Below are positions 52,230-62,738 of a stretch of 64,000 nt of DNA, piece by piece. This stretch comes from Helicobacter sp. MIT 21-1697 (lineage in GTDB: Bacteria; Campylobacterota; Campylobacteria; Campylobacterales; Helicobacteraceae), in assembly GCF_026241255.1 (NCBI RefSeq), contig NZ_JAPHNC010000002.1, positions 243,826-307,825 on the forward strand, read 5' to 3'. The translations under genes and the position numbers were made by a program. Below the pieces are notes generated by a model. The model had not been told where the DNA came from, searched no databases, and saw nothing but the letters and a program-made list of their open reading frames with translations. Each line of letters starts with the position of its first letter. The stretch's first letter is position 1.

Positions 52230-53476
52230 ACTATTCAATCAAAGAGCAAGACTTTGAAGTCTTTGAACTCATAGAAAAAGAGCTTGGACGACAAAATGAG
52301 CATTTAGAAATGATTGCGAGTGAAAATTTTACATTTCCTAGCGTTATGGAAGCTATGGGAAGTGTTTTAACAAATAAATATGCTGAAGGATACCCATTTA
52401 AACGTTATTATGGAGGTTGTGAGTTTGTTGATAAAATTGAAGAAATTGCTATTGAACGTGCAAAAAAACTCTTTGGTGCAGAGTTTGTAAATGTGCAACC
52501 GCATTCAGGCTCACAGGCTAATGCAGCAGTATATGCGGCAATTTTAAAACCTTATGATAAAATTTTAGGTATGGATTTAAGTCACGGAGGACATCTCACG
52601 CACGGAGCTAAAGTCAGCACTTCGGGGCAGCTTTATCAAAGCTTCTTCTATGGCGTAGAGCTTGATGGACGCATTGATTATGACAAACTTGCGCTTCAAG
52701 CTCAAGTAGTAAAGCCAAATGTGCTTGTATGCGGATTTTCTGCTTATACTCGTGAGCTTGACTTTAAAAGATTACGCGAAATTGCAGATTCTGTAGGAGC
52801 TTACCTTATGGGTGATATTGCTCACATAGCAGGACTTGTCGTTGCAGGAGAATATCCAAATCCTTTTCCACATTGTCATATCGTTACCACCACAACACAT
52901 AAAACCTTACGAGGACCACGAGGCGGAATGATTCTTACAAATGATGAAGAATTCTATGCCAAAATCAATAAGGCTGTATTCCCGGGTATCCAAGGCGGAC
53001 CCCTTATGCACGTGATTGCAGGTAAAGCAGTAGGTTTTAAAGAGAATCTCAAACCCGAATGGAAAACTTACGCTAAACAAGTAAAAGCAAATATTCAAGC
53101 TCTTGCAAAAGTGCTCATTAATCGCAATTACGAGCTTGTAAGCGGCGGTAGTGATAATCACCTTATTTTAATGAGCTTCCTTAATAAGGAATTTAGTGGT
53201 AAGGATGCAGATTTAGCACTTGGCAATGCAGGTATAACAGTGAATAAAAATACTATTCCGGGAGAAATCCGCTCTCCATTTGTTACAAGTGGCATTAGGA
53301 TTGGCTCACCAGCTCTAACTGCGCGAGGTATGAAAGAAAAAGAGTTTGAATGGATTGGAGAAAAAATTGCCGACATTCTTGATGATATTAACAATACCAA
53401 TTTACAAGCACATATTAAAACACAAATCAAAAACTTTAATCAGGATTTCAGAATCTATGATCGACCAATTTTTTAG
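52226..53476 (+). CDS. glyA: Serine hydroxymethyltransferase
   Basis: A 416-residue PLP enzyme converting serine and tetrahydrofolate to glycine and methylene-THF. The PLP lysine lies in [33 protein letters not shown] at the start is conserved. AAGGAGAAC precedes the ATG within the lysS end. Confidence 0.97.
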   Translation: MNYSIKEQDFEVFELIEKELGRQNEHLEMIASENFTFPSVMEAMGSVLTNKYAEGYPFKRYYGGCEFVDKIEEIAIERAKKLFGAEFVNVQPHSGSQANAAVYAAILKPYDKILGMDLSHGGHLTHGAKVSTSGQLYQSFFYGVELDGRIDYDKLALQAQVVKPNVLVCGFSAYTRELDFKRLREIADSVGAYLMGDIAHIAGLVVAGEYPNPFPHCHIVTTTTHKTLRGPRGGMILTNDEEFYAKINKAVFPGIQGGPLMHVIAGKAVGFKENLKPEWKTYAKQVKANIQALAKVLINRNYELVSGGSDNHLILMSFLNKEFSGKDADLALGNAGITVNKNTIPGEIRSPFVTSGIRIGSPALTARGMKEKEFEWIGEKIADILDDINNTNLQAHIKTQIKNFNQDFRIYDRPIF

Positions 53477-53486
53477 GGGGTGAGTC

Positions 53487-54032
53487 GTGACGGAAATGGA
53501 TTTAAAGTTAATTAAAATGGATACATCGCATTATTACAAACGTGTCAGTGGATTAGGAACAAAAGTGAGCCATATGGGACGGATTCTCTATGACAAATAT
53601 GAGAGAGTAGATGCAATGCTTACTTCTATACTTATTAACAAACATTTTCGTAAAGAAATTATAATTGCACATTCACTTTTGCTCGCTAAAGGAACAAAAG
53701 TAGAAAATATTGTTTTTGATTATAATGGACGCAATCCCGAAAAATTCTATCATCGCGCACAACTGCTTTTGCGCGAAGAAGGCTTTTTAAACTTCACGGC
53801 ATTTTGCTCTAAAACACCCGGGCACTTGCACCTTTATATACATAAAGGACATACAGAGTTCAATGAGGGAAAACGTTTGGGCAAAACACTTTCTATCAAA
53901 TTAGCTCAACGCTGTCCTAAAGAATGGAGGGTATTTCCCAGTGATGAAATGCCTTCAAATTTTAACATATTAGCCTTGCCCTATGATATCTATGCTAAAG
54001 AGCGTGGGGCATCTTGGGCAAGACATATGTAG
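53487..54032 (+). CDS. DUF1882 protein
   Basis: A 181-residue protein of the DUF1882 family restricted, as far as I recall, to Campylobacterota; H. pylori has it (HP0184) in the same place after glyA. Notable blocks are [45 protein letters not shown] and [20 protein letters not shown]. No signal peptide or transmembrane segment. The start is GTG at 53487 behind AGGGGGTGA, with an alternative ATG three codons later. Function unknown. Confidence 0.8.
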   Translation: MTEMDLKLIKMDTSHYYKRVSGLGTKVSHMGRILYDKYERVDAMLTSILINKHFRKEIIIAHSLLLAKGTKVENIVFDYNGRNPEKFYHRAQLLLREEGFLNFTAFCSKTPGHLHLYIHKGHTEFNEGKRLGKTLSIKLAQRCPKEWRVFPSDEMPSNFNILALPYDIYAKERGASWARHM

Positions 54033-54070
54033 TCCAGCTCATATAAGTTTAAATTATTAAGGAGTAACCA

Positions 54071-55015
54071 ATGGAAACAAAACGAGAACTCAATGATATC
54101 TTAATCAATGATGATGAATTACAAAAACAAAACCGCACAAAAAAACTTATGATGATGATTGCCACAGCATTAGTTTTTTTAAGTATTTTAATTGCGGTAA
54201 TTTTTGTCCTTACACGCGATGAAGAAGAGCTTGATGAAAGACATACTGCAAGTAATAGCGGTTTAACCCCTATAGATTCTCAAAATGATACATTACATTC
54301 AAATCCTCAAGATAGTTTTGTTGATATTCCGCTTGCCAATAGTGAATCAAGTGAAGATCCATTTCAACAAATTCTTAATGATATTCGCAGTCGCGACCCG
54401 AAAAATGCAAATACGCAGCAAAATACGCAAACACAGGTGGCACAAAATCAACCACAAACTCCTGCTCCATCAAAAGAGGTAGAAAAGCCTACACAACCTG
54501 TGCTTCCACCTAAAAGCACTACCCAACCAGCTCAAAAAATATCAGATTCTCCAAAAAAACCTGCAAATACTGCTACCACAAGAGAGCCGGCAAAACCTAC
54601 GCAACCTGTTTTAGCACAACCCACCCAAACAAACAAACCAGAACCCACAAAACCTGAACAAAATCCAGCTCCTACTAAACCTGTGACAGCACAAAATCAA
54701 CCACAAACTCCTGCTCCAAAAAATGTGGCAAATGTTTTTGAAGATGTTTCTGTAACTCGTATGGATACTTCTAAAAATGGGCAAGTTGCAGAAAAAGGAT
54801 TCTATGTGCAAGTAGGTTCATTTGCCAATAAACCAAGTGCGGATTTTCTTAAGAAAATCAGTAATTACAGCTATCGCGTCTATGCAGGCACATCAAATGG
54901 ACAACCAACAACAAAATATCTCATCGGTCCCTATCATTCGCGCACTGATGCAGGACGTGATTTGCCCAAATTTACAACCCTTGTCTCTAACCCGGTGCAT
55001 TTTGAGGTAAAATAG
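54071..55015 (+). CDS. SPOR-domain cell-division-type protein
   Basis: A 314-residue protein with one transmembrane helix (about 26-47), a long Pro/Gln/Thr-rich periplasmic linker with repeats such as QPQTPAP and KPTQPVL, and a C-terminal SPOR domain (YVQVGSFANKPSADFL... to the end, about 244-314). SPOR domains bind denuded peptidoglycan at division sites. AAGGAG lies before the ATG. Follows DUF1882, the order I recall from H. pylori. Confidence 0.87.
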   Translation: METKRELNDILINDDELQKQNRTKKLMMMIATALVFLSILIAVIFVLTRDEEELDERHTASNSGLTPIDSQNDTLHSNPQDSFVDIPLANSESSEDPFQQILNDIRSRDPKNANTQQNTQTQVAQNQPQTPAPSKEVEKPTQPVLPPKSTTQPAQKISDSPKKPANTATTREPAKPTQPVLAQPTQTNKPEPTKPEQNPAPTKPVTAQNQPQTPAPKNVANVFEDVSVTRMDTSKNGQVAEKGFYVQVGSFANKPSADFLKKISNYSYRVYAGTSNGQPTTKYLIGPYHSRTDAGRDLPKFTTLVSNPVHFEVK

Positions 55016-55023
55016 TAGCCATA

Positions 55024-55983
55024 ATGAATAAAACTTTTGGATTGATTGGTGTAGGTGGCTTTGTCGCCCCTAGACATCTCCAAGCCATTAAAGATAATAA
55101 TGCCCAATTACTCTGTGCAGTTGATAAGCACGATTCGGTTGGTATTTTGGATAATTATTTTCCAAATGCTGATTTTTTTACCGAATCTGAACGTTTTGAA
55201 CGTTATCTTGACAAACTTTTTCGTAATGGCACACCTCTTGATTATATCAGTATTTGCTCACCTAATCATCTCCACGATACACATATTCGTCTTGCCTTAC
55301 GCAATGGTGCATCGGCAATTTGTGAAAAACCCATTGTGCTTAATCCTTGGAATCTTGATGCGCTTATACAAGCCCAACAAGAAAGTAAGCAAAAAATCTA
55401 CACGATTTTTCAGCTTCGGCTTCACCCAAGCATTGTTGCACTTAAAAATCGCATTCAAGCTCTATTAGCACAGAATCCCCACAGAATATTCAATATTGAT
55501 TTAAGTTATATTACTGCAAGAGGCAAATGGTATTTTCACTCTTGGAAAGGTGATGAAAGCAAAAGTGGTGGTGTAGCAACGAATATCGGTGTGCATTTTT
55601 TTGATATGCTACTATGGATTTTTGGCTCACTCAAACAAAGTATTGTGCATATTCGTAATGAAAAAAGTGTAAGCGGTTATCTTACATTAGAACACGCGCA
55701 AGTGCGTTGGTTTTTGTCTATTGATGAGGCGCTTTTGCCTGATGAATGCAAAATACAAGGAAAAAGAGTGTATCGCACCCTTATGTTGGAAAATGAGGAG
55801 TTTATATTCAGTGAAGGCTTTAATGATTTACATACAAAAAGCTATGCAGAGATTCTCTGTGGCAATGGATTTGAATGCACTCAATCACGAGGAGCTATTG
55901 AGCTTATCCACCATATCCGCCATAGCACACCCATTGGCATTAAGGGCGAATATCACCCTCTAAATACAAAGGTGCAAATATGA
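55024..55983 (+). CDS. WbpB/WlbA-like sugar-nucleotide dehydrogenase
   Basis: A 319-residue Gfo/Idh/MocA oxidoreductase with a Rossmann loop GVGGF (9-13), the conserved EKP block (CEKPIVLNPWN), and GVATNIGVHFFDMLLWIFG. It resembles WbpB/WlbA, which oxidises C3 of UDP-GlcNAc-uronate. Together with the next two genes it fits the route to UDP-ManNAc(3NAc)A used in some O antigens. It starts 8 bases after the SPOR gene. Confidence 0.82.
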   Translation: MNKTFGLIGVGGFVAPRHLQAIKDNNAQLLCAVDKHDSVGILDNYFPNADFFTESERFERYLDKLFRNGTPLDYISICSPNHLHDTHIRLALRNGASAICEKPIVLNPWNLDALIQAQQESKQKIYTIFQLRLHPSIVALKNRIQALLAQNPHRIFNIDLSYITARGKWYFHSWKGDESKSGGVATNIGVHFFDMLLWIFGSLKQSIVHIRNEKSVSGYLTLEHAQVRWFLSIDEALLPDECKIQGKRVYRTLMLENEEFIFSEGFNDLHTKSYAEILCGNGFECTQSRGAIELIHHIRHSTPIGIKGEYHPLNTKVQI

Positions 55984-56561
55984 CATACTTTATCCACCCT
56001 ACGAGCATTATTGATGAAAATGTGAGTATAGGAGAAGGCAGTAAAATATGGCATTTTTGCCATATTCTTAGTGGCAGTGTGATAGGCACAAACTGCTCTT
56101 TTGGACAAAATTGTATGGTGGGTCCAAATGTAATCATTGGCAATAACCTCAAAGCTCAAAATAATATCAGTATTTATGAAGGTGTGAGAATCTGTGATGA
56201 TGTATTTTTGGGTCCTAGTGTTGTTTTTACGAATGTAATTAATCCTCGTGCATTTATTTCGCAAAAAAGTGAATTTCGCCCTACTCTTATTAAAAATGGT
56301 GCTTCTATTGGCGCAAATGCGACAATTATATGCGGCGTAGAAATTGGTGAATACGCTTTTGTTGGGGCTGGAAGCGTAGTTACTCAAAATATTCCTAATT
56401 TTGCACTCTATGTTGGGAATCCTGCGCGCCACATTGCTTGGGTAGATAAAGCTGGGCAAAGGCTCATATTTAACGAAAAAATGATAGCTTATGATAGTTA
56501 TGATGACACAATGTATCGCCTACACAATAACCACATTGAAATAATAAGCGAGAATCTATAA
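55980..56561 (+). CDS. WbpD/WlbB-like N-acetyltransferase
   Basis: A 193-residue left-handed beta-helix acyltransferase with hexapeptide repeats from the start (SIGEGSKIWHFCHIL, GTNCSFGQNCMVGPNVIIG) to about residue 150. Substrate-binding features such as YEGVRICDDVFLGPSVVFTN and RPTLIKNGASIGANATI match WbpD/WlbB, which acetylates the 3-amino group of UDP-GlcNAc(3NH2)A. Coupled to the genes on both sides by short overlaps. Confidence 0.87.
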   Translation: MTYFIHPTSIIDENVSIGEGSKIWHFCHILSGSVIGTNCSFGQNCMVGPNVIIGNNLKAQNNISIYEGVRICDDVFLGPSVVFTNVINPRAFISQKSEFRPTLIKNGASIGANATIICGVEIGEYAFVGAGSVVTQNIPNFALYVGNPARHIAWVDKAGQRLIFNEKMIAYDSYDDTMYRLHNNHIEIISENL

Positions 56562-57850
56562 TGATAAATAATTCACCCTCACCTACTTGCACTTTGCCAA
56601 GTTTAGAATCTGCACGCATTGCAGTCATTGGTTTAGGCTATGTCGGATTGCCTCTTGCCGTAGCTTTTGGCAAAGCTTATCCTACAATAGGTTTTGATAT
56701 TGATTCCAAACGCATAGAGGAGTTACAAATTGGCATTGACAGCACACAAGAAGTAAGCAAGGAGGATATTCTTCAGGCTTCACAATTATATTTTTGCGAC
56801 CAGCTCACACATATTGCATCAGCAAATATTTATATTATATGTGTGCCAACTCCCATTGATAAAAACAAAGTTCCAGACCTTTCTCCACTCCTTAATGCGA
56901 GCGAACTTGTGGGTAAAGTGCTCCAAAAGGGCAATCTTGTCATTTATGAATCTACGACTTATCCTACCTGCACAGAAACAGAATGCAAAAATATGCTTGA
57001 ATCCACCTCTCATTTATCTCTCAATAAAGACTTTTATCTTGGGTATTCACCAGAGCGCATAAATCCCAGTGATAGCTCACATACGCTCACGCAGATTCAC
57101 AAAATCACTTCAGGCAGCACATTAGAGGCAGCAAAGTTTGTGGATTCGCTCTATGCGTCAATTATTACTGCAGGAACACATTGTGTCTCTTCAATCAAAA
57201 CTGCCGAAATGGTAAAAATTATTGAAAATGCCCAGCGCGACCTTAATATCGCCTTTGTCAATGAAATGTGTATTATTTGTGATTATTTAGATATAGATGC
57301 ACTTGAAGTGCTTGAAGCAGCAAAAACAAAATGGAATTTTCTCCCATTTAGCCCCGGCTTAGTCGGCGGACATTGCATTAGTATTGATCCATATTATCTC
57401 ACACACAAAATGAATGCCATTGGTTATATCCCGCAAGTCATTAGTTCAGGGCGACTTATTAATGATATGATGCCACATTTTGTCGCACAAAAAATTATTA
57501 AATTAATGATTGCCCAACATATAGAAGTGCTTTCAAGTCAAATTCTTATTTTGGGCATAACTTTTAAACAAAATTGTCCTGATATACGCAACTCTAAAGT
57601 ACCCCTTGTCAAAAAAGAATTAGAGGATTTTGGCGCACAAGTGAGTATTTATGACCCCCTTGCTAATGTAGCAGAAGTTCAAAGACAATATAATATTACC
57701 CTTTTGCCCTCACTTCCTACTGAATATTTTGATGCCATTTTTTTAGCAGTAGCGCACGATACATTCTTGTCTCTCTCTCACCAACATCTAGGCAAAAAAG
57801 AACATATTTATTACACACTCACTCACCACAAACTTAATCCAGATTCATAA
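56561..57850 (+). CDS. UDP-GlcNAc-type nucleotide-sugar 6-dehydrogenase (WbpA-like)
   Basis: A 429-residue NAD-dependent dehydrogenase that oxidises C6 of a UDP-HexNAc to the uronic acid. Loop GLGYVGLP (24-31), ICVPTPIDKNKVPDLSP, and the catalytic Cys272 in GGHCISIDPYY are present, as is the C-terminal FKQNCPDIRNSKV block. WbpA and WbpO/TviB have similar motifs; the WbpB and WbpD neighbours favour the WbpA role. Its 3' end overlaps convergent comEC by 28 bases. Confidence 0.85.
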   Translation: MINNSPSPTCTLPSLESARIAVIGLGYVGLPLAVAFGKAYPTIGFDIDSKRIEELQIGIDSTQEVSKEDILQASQLYFCDQLTHIASANIYIICVPTPIDKNKVPDLSPLLNASELVGKVLQKGNLVIYESTTYPTCTETECKNMLESTSHLSLNKDFYLGYSPERINPSDSSHTLTQIHKITSGSTLEAAKFVDSLYASIITAGTHCVSSIKTAEMVKIIENAQRDLNIAFVNEMCIICDYLDIDALEVLEAAKTKWNFLPFSPGLVGGHCISIDPYYLTHKMNAIGYIPQVISSGRLINDMMPHFVAQKIIKLMIAQHIEVLSSQILILGITFKQNCPDIRNSKVPLVKKELEDFGAQVSIYDPLANVAEVQRQYNITLLPSLPTEYFDAIFLAVAHDTFLSLSHQHLGKKEHIYYTLTHHKLNPDS

Positions 57851-59163
57851 AATTGCACAATAAGATAAGCAAAAAATGCAATACTCATACAATAAATTAC
57901 ATAATATGCCCTTTTAGAATATATCGCCCACATACATAAAATGCCATACCCACATATAAACCACAATGGCGTATAAAATGTAATAGCATTTATTTGCTTA
58001 TCTTTTATCCACAAGAAAAATTCATCGCATATCCAACCAAAACCAAATATATGCGCTACAAGCATTAAGGGAAAAAATATCACAAAAATAAGACTAATGG
58101 GAATTGCAAGTAGGCTTAAAGGCGTAAAATAAGGGAAAAACCAATGCACGAGCGGTAACATATCTATAAAAATCAATGTATTAAAACTTAGAGGCATAAA
58201 CACTATTTTATGCCATAATCCACCAGAAAAATGAAAATAACGCACAAAAAGATAAATAAAAAACACACCGCTTATTGATAGCGCAAAGCCTATACTAAAA
58301 ATTAAACGCGGAAAAAGCGCTAAACACACGCATACAACGACAAATAACAATTTGAAGCTTATCAATCTGATACCACTATATACGACAAAGAATCCACACA
58401 TTGCCATTACAAAAGAGCGTAAAAATGAAGGTGAAAAATCAAGCACAATAAGATAGCCAAAGAGGCACACAAGCACTAAAAATCCAATATCAAAATATTT
58501 ATTCCGATAGCTGACAAATCTATGGAATCTCCCATATATAAGGCTTAAAAGCCCTCCTATCACAAAACTTAAAATCCCCAAATGAAATCCGCTAATAGCA
58601 ATCAAATGAGCAACGCCAAGTTTATTACTCAAATCACGCCAAATATGTGGCAAGAAATCCGCCATAAAAAGCGTTTTATACAAAGCCGCCACTAAAGATT
58701 CTTGATGTTGTGAATCTATCCATTCCCTCACGCCTTGACGATAATCATATTCAGGCAAAAGTGAAATGCGATAAGAGATAAAAAAACAGCTTTTCAAATA
58801 TTGCGCAAAAGAGCATTCAAGCCTTTTGCCATAGATTCTCACAAAGCGATGTGAAATATCTTTAATATCTTCCTTGCTTGTGGTATAAAATACTGCCCCA
58901 TTACTTGTTTTAAGCTTTAAAACCTTATAGGTGCTTTTTGCGCCATTGCTACTTTGCTTACTCTTTGTATATTGAGCAATAACTTGTGCATACAGCTCTT
59001 GAGTATGTGTAGGCGCAGTATAAGCGCTATATTGCATATATTCTTGATATAAATGCAAAGCAAAAACCAATACGCACACACATATAAACACTGCCCATTG
59101 TCTCTTTGTGTCAAAAAGTTCAACTTCAAAAGGTGAGAGTGTAATTTTATAGGAATCTTTCAC
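57823..59163 (-). CDS. comEC: ComEC/Rec2-family competence channel protein
   Basis: A 446-residue inner-membrane protein with the ComEC core: HLIAISGFHLGILSFVIGGLL and around eight to ten transmembrane helices. It is short and lacks the C-terminal beta-lactamase-like nuclease domain of B. subtilis ComEC, as in H. pylori, where the protein is needed for natural transformation. It follows dnaB with a 9-base gap, as in H. pylori gene order. Confidence 0.85.
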   Translation of the reverse strand: MKDSYKITLSPFEVELFDTKRQWAVFICVCVLVFALHLYQEYMQYSAYTAPTHTQELYAQVIAQYTKSKQSSNGAKSTYKVLKLKTSNGAVFYTTSKEDIKDISHRFVRIYGKRLECSFAQYLKSCFFISYRISLLPEYDYRQGVREWIDSQHQESLVAALYKTLFMADFLPHIWRDLSNKLGVAHLIAISGFHLGILSFVIGGLLSLIYGRFHRFVSYRNKYFDIGFLVLVCLFGYLIVLDFSPSFLRSFVMAMCGFFVVYSGIRLISFKLLFVVVCVCLALFPRLIFSIGFALSISGVFFIYLFVRYFHFSGGLWHKIVFMPLSFNTLIFIDMLPLVHWFFPYFTPLSLLAIPISLIFVIFFPLMLVAHIFGFGWICDEFFLWIKDKQINAITFYTPLWFICGYGILCMWAIYSKRAYYVIYCMSIAFFAYLIVQFYESGLSLW

Positions 59164-59172
59164 TTTAGTTTA

Positions 59173-60636
59173 TCAAATATTTGGTATTTGGACTTGCGGA
59201 GGGAGATTTTCTACTTGCGTCATAAATTCCTCTCCGTCAATGCGCGTATGTGTCATCTCGTGTTCATACTCTTCGGGCTTATCTTCAAAACGAGTAAATC
59301 GCGTATCAAACTGAATCTTCACAATGCCGGTTTCACCATTACGATTTTTAGCAATAATGATTTCAGCCTCCTCAATTTCTCGTTTTTGATATTCTGGCTT
59401 AAAGTCTTTCTCCTTTCCCTCTTTTTTTAATCGCGCATATCGGTCATTATCCGCACGTTTTTTATACACATCTTCACGATATAAAAACAAAATAATATCA
59501 GCATCTTGCTCTATCGCACCCGAATCTCGCAAATCTGACAAAATAGGTCGTTTATCATCGCGAGATTCCACAAAACGATTGAGCTGAGAGAGCGCAATAA
59601 TTGGCATATCAAGCTCACGCGCCAACATTTTAAGCCCACGCGAGATTTCAGAGACTTCTGCCTGTTTGCTTGCCTCATTTTTTCCGCCATTCATCAGCTG
59701 CAAATAATCAATAATAGCCACGCTAATTTCTGGGTGCTGTTTTTTTAATCGGCGCAAACATCCTTTTAATTGTGCAAGACTCAAATTTGAATTATCAACA
59801 ACCCATATAGGCTGCTTTGCAAATGTATCAATGGTTTCACTCAAGTTAGATAACTCATTATTGGTAAGATTGCCTATGCGTAGATTCTGTAAATGAAGCG
59901 AAGCCTTTGCACTTATCATACGCGTAACAAGTTGAATAAAAGGCATTTCAAGGCTAAAAAAAGCTACACCTTTTTGAGAATCTAAAATATGTTGAGCAAG
60001 GTTGAGCACAAATGATGTTTTTCCCATAGAAGGGCGTGCGCCAATGATAATGAAATCTCCATTATTGAATCCTGTTGTCAGCAAATTAAGCCTTTTAAAT
60101 CCTGTATCAAGCCCCACTACAACTTGATTACCACGATTTTTAAGCTCTTTGAGATGTTCCAAGAATTCTGTTGCCATTTCGTGCGCATTTTTAACATTAT
60201 TTTGTGGCTTACCTTGAGCAATATCATTGAGCCTGCGCTCTACTACATCAACAATGTCCTCTATACTCTCTTGATTATCAAGTGATTTTTCACGCAAAAA
60301 ATTTGCCAAAGAATGCAGTTCGCGTTTAATACTTGCCTCTTTAATTTCACTCACATACGCTTCAATATTAGCAATAGGATTAAGAGCGGTAATTTCAAGA
60401 ATCTCCTCTTGTGAAATTTTCTTATGTGGGGGCTTTTTACTCAAAATAAGCTCCATATCAATGGGGAGATTACATTTATTTAAATACAAGCACATATCAA
60501 AAATATCGCGGTGCGCAGGATATAGAAAATCATCGGCTTGGAGTTCGGTGGAGATTTCCTCAAACTTTTCAGGTGAGAAAAAAATTGATGAGAGGACAAT
60601 TTTTTCAATATTAATGATATGTTCTTGTTGCGGCAT
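59173..60636 (-). CDS. dnaB: Replicative DNA helicase DnaB
   Basis: A 487-residue hexameric helicase. The Walker A loop is GARPSMGKTS (199-208), with IIDYLQLM as Walker B and QLNRFVESRDDKRP as motif 4. The N-terminal primase-binding domain (1-about 140) is complete. Start at 60636 follows a short leader; comEC lies downstream on the same strand. Confidence 0.97.
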   Translation of the reverse strand: MPQQEHIINIEKIVLSSIFFSPEKFEEISTELQADDFLYPAHRDIFDMCLYLNKCNLPIDMELILSKKPPHKKISQEEILEITALNPIANIEAYVSEIKEASIKRELHSLANFLREKSLDNQESIEDIVDVVERRLNDIAQGKPQNNVKNAHEMATEFLEHLKELKNRGNQVVVGLDTGFKRLNLLTTGFNNGDFIIIGARPSMGKTSFVLNLAQHILDSQKGVAFFSLEMPFIQLVTRMISAKASLHLQNLRIGNLTNNELSNLSETIDTFAKQPIWVVDNSNLSLAQLKGCLRRLKKQHPEISVAIIDYLQLMNGGKNEASKQAEVSEISRGLKMLARELDMPIIALSQLNRFVESRDDKRPILSDLRDSGAIEQDADIILFLYREDVYKKRADNDRYARLKKEGKEKDFKPEYQKREIEEAEIIIAKNRNGETGIVKIQFDTRFTRFEDKPEEYEHEMTHTRIDGEEFMTQVENLPPQVQIPNI

Positions 60637-60725
60637 ACTTACTCCTATTACTGAAAGATTTTTGGATTTATAAGCTTACCTTTTTTTTATTTAAAGAGTA
60701 ATTTGTATTAAATAAATATGCTTAT

Positions 60726-62000
60726 TTATGCCTGCCACAAAAGTGTAAATGTGCTGCCCTCTCCCAGCTCACTTTGTGCTTGTATGTTTATATTATATTC
60801 AGCACAAATGCGTTTAATAAGCGTTAAGCCTATGCCAAATCCACCTTGAAAATCATTACAACGCACATATCGCTCAAAGATTTTATCTATTTGTGTTTGA
60901 GACATACCACAGCCACTATCGCTAATAGATAAAAGTCCTTTTTGCAACACTATATTGATATGTCCGCCTTTTTTATTGTATTTAATCGCATTACTCAATA
61001 AATTATCAATTATACAACTCATTTTTTCTGCACTTGCAACAATCATACTTGGCTCTATATGAGTTTGCACTTGGAGGGATTTTTGCTCAAAAAATGGTGA
61101 GAAATAATCCAATCTCTCTTGGAGGAGATTCTCTAAGGCGAGATTCTCACACTTATTATTAATGCTATGCGGAAAATTATAGGCTACTAAATCTTTATAT
61201 AAATGGCTTAGACTCTTTGAGGCAAGCTTAATGCGCTCAATTTTTTGCATCTGTGCTGGTGTAAGATTTTGTGTTTGAAGTGTCTCAATGCTCATTAAAA
61301 TAATACTCAAAGGTGTATTAATCTCGTGAGTAGTGTCTTTAATAAAATTATTAAGAGAATTAATTTTTTCCTGTATAGGCTTCAAAAAAAGTCGCACCAA
61401 AAAATATGCTACGATACCCACGATAAAAAGTGAGAGAATAAAATAAAAAATAAGCTTTATTTGCAAAAGCAATATTTGGGAATCTAGTGCATTATCTTGA
61501 ATAAAAATTTTATACCTAGGATTCTCGCGGAACTTAGAAAGCGGACTTTTCTTTTTACTTTTTTGTGTTTCTTGCCCGTGAGATTGAGATGTTTTATTCA
61601 GATATGAAGTCAAAAGTGGAGACTTTGGTAGTCGCTCGTGCATTGATGGCTCCATAATAATTTTGCCATCGCGAATTGCAATGCCCTGCTCAATTTCACT
61701 CTCATTCAATGCAACATAAAGTGTATCATAAATGATTTTGTTTTTATGATTATAAATGCGCAAAGGATAATGAATATCTGTACTGATTTGTTTTAATCCA
61801 GAGGGTATATCATCTTTATGCGTATGTAAAATTTCATATACTTCAAGGCTAATCTCGCGTAATTCGCTCACTTGCTGAACAATAAGATGACGTTTTTCTT
61901 TTGTGTAAAAAAACCAAAAAAATACGCATAAAAAAACTCCTGTCGTGCCAAGATACAAACATAACACCTTAATAATTGCACGTCTTGAATTATCTGACAT
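60726..62000 (-). CDS. Sensor histidine kinase (CrdS-like)
   Basis: A 424-residue membrane kinase. Two transmembrane helices (about 9-32 and 182-206) flank a periplasmic sensor. A KPIQEKINS linker leads to the phospho-accepting His225 in DTTHEINTP, the N-box LLSNAIKYNKKGG, and G-boxes DSGCGMS and GGFGIGLTLIKRI. The ATG at 62000 behind GGGAGGAGTG is preferred to a TTG four codons upstream. Position next to dnaB and a paired regulator recalls H. pylori CrdS, a copper sensor. Confidence 0.78.
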   Translation of the reverse strand: MSDNSRRAIIKVLCLYLGTTGVFLCVFFWFFYTKEKRHLIVQQVSELREISLEVYEILHTHKDDIPSGLKQISTDIHYPLRIYNHKNKIIYDTLYVALNESEIEQGIAIRDGKIIMEPSMHERLPKSPLLTSYLNKTSQSHGQETQKSKKKSPLSKFRENPRYKIFIQDNALDSQILLLQIKLIFYFILSLFIVGIVAYFLVRLFLKPIQEKINSLNNFIKDTTHEINTPLSIILMSIETLQTQNLTPAQMQKIERIKLASKSLSHLYKDLVAYNFPHSINNKCENLALENLLQERLDYFSPFFEQKSLQVQTHIEPSMIVASAEKMSCIIDNLLSNAIKYNKKGGHINIVLQKGLLSISDSGCGMSQTQIDKIFERYVRCNDFQGGFGIGLTLIKRICAEYNINIQAQSELGEGSTFTLLWQA

Positions 62001-62012
62001 CACTCCTCCCAA

Positions 62013-62684
62013 TCACACATTGTAGCAATACCCTCGCCCACGCTGATTTAAAATGCTATCTTTGCCCAAAATTTTGCGTAGATTCTTAACATACACACGC
62101 AAACTCATTTCGCTTGGTTCTTGTTCATATTCCCAAAGTGTATCAAAAATTATCTCTTGAGAGACATAACTTCCTTTATGCTGAAGCAAAAGCGATAAAA
62201 GTAAGCTTTCTTTTTGTGTAAGAGGAATAACTACGCCATTTTCATCATAAAGTAATTGAGTGAGTATCCCAAACTTAAAGCCATTAGGTAAAAGAATAAA
62301 ATCCTTATGAGTGTGTGAAAATGGACGCTTGAGCAGCGTATTGATACGACATTGAAGCTCTAAGAGTTCAAATGGCTTTTTGATATAATCATCACAACCT
62401 ACCTTATATCCATTGTGCAAATCATCTATTCTATCAAGTGAAGTGATAAAAATAGCAGGCGTATCTTTTCCGCACTCCCGCAATTGTTTAAGCACATCAA
62501 ATCCATTGCCTTGAGGCACTTTCACATCTAAAATCCACAAATCAAAATATTGCTCATAAGCGCAATCTAGCGCATCTTTAGCATTGTCGCATAATCGCAC
62601 ATTATAACCTTGCTCTTGCAAAAATTCCAATAGAATCTCTGAAAGCACAAAATCATCTTCAAGCAATAAAATTTTTGCGGACAT
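62013..62684 (-). CDS. OmpR-family response regulator (CrdR-like)
   Basis: A 223-residue regulator with a complete receiver domain (EDD at 9-11, phospho-acceptor Asp53 in WILDVKVPQG, the conserved lysine in KKPF) and a C-terminal winged helix ending in LNQRGRGYCYN. It is cotranscribed with the histidine kinase downstream (12-base gap). Similarity to H. pylori CrdR and the shared neighbourhood suggest a role in copper or metal response, but the target is not proven. Confidence 0.8.
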   Translation of the reverse strand: MSAKILLLEDDFVLSEILLEFLQEQGYNVRLCDNAKDALDCAYEQYFDLWILDVKVPQGNGFDVLKQLRECGKDTPAIFITSLDRIDDLHNGYKVGCDDYIKKPFELLELQCRINTLLKRPFSHTHKDFILLPNGFKFGILTQLLYDENGVVIPLTQKESLLLSLLLQHKGSYVSQEIIFDTLWEYEQEPSEMSLRVYVKNLRKILGKDSILNQRGRGYCYNV

Positions 62685-62738
62685 TTTATTTCTCTCTTCA
62701 CTTTCATTCTAACCCCCTATTCATAGGGAGTATTGACT

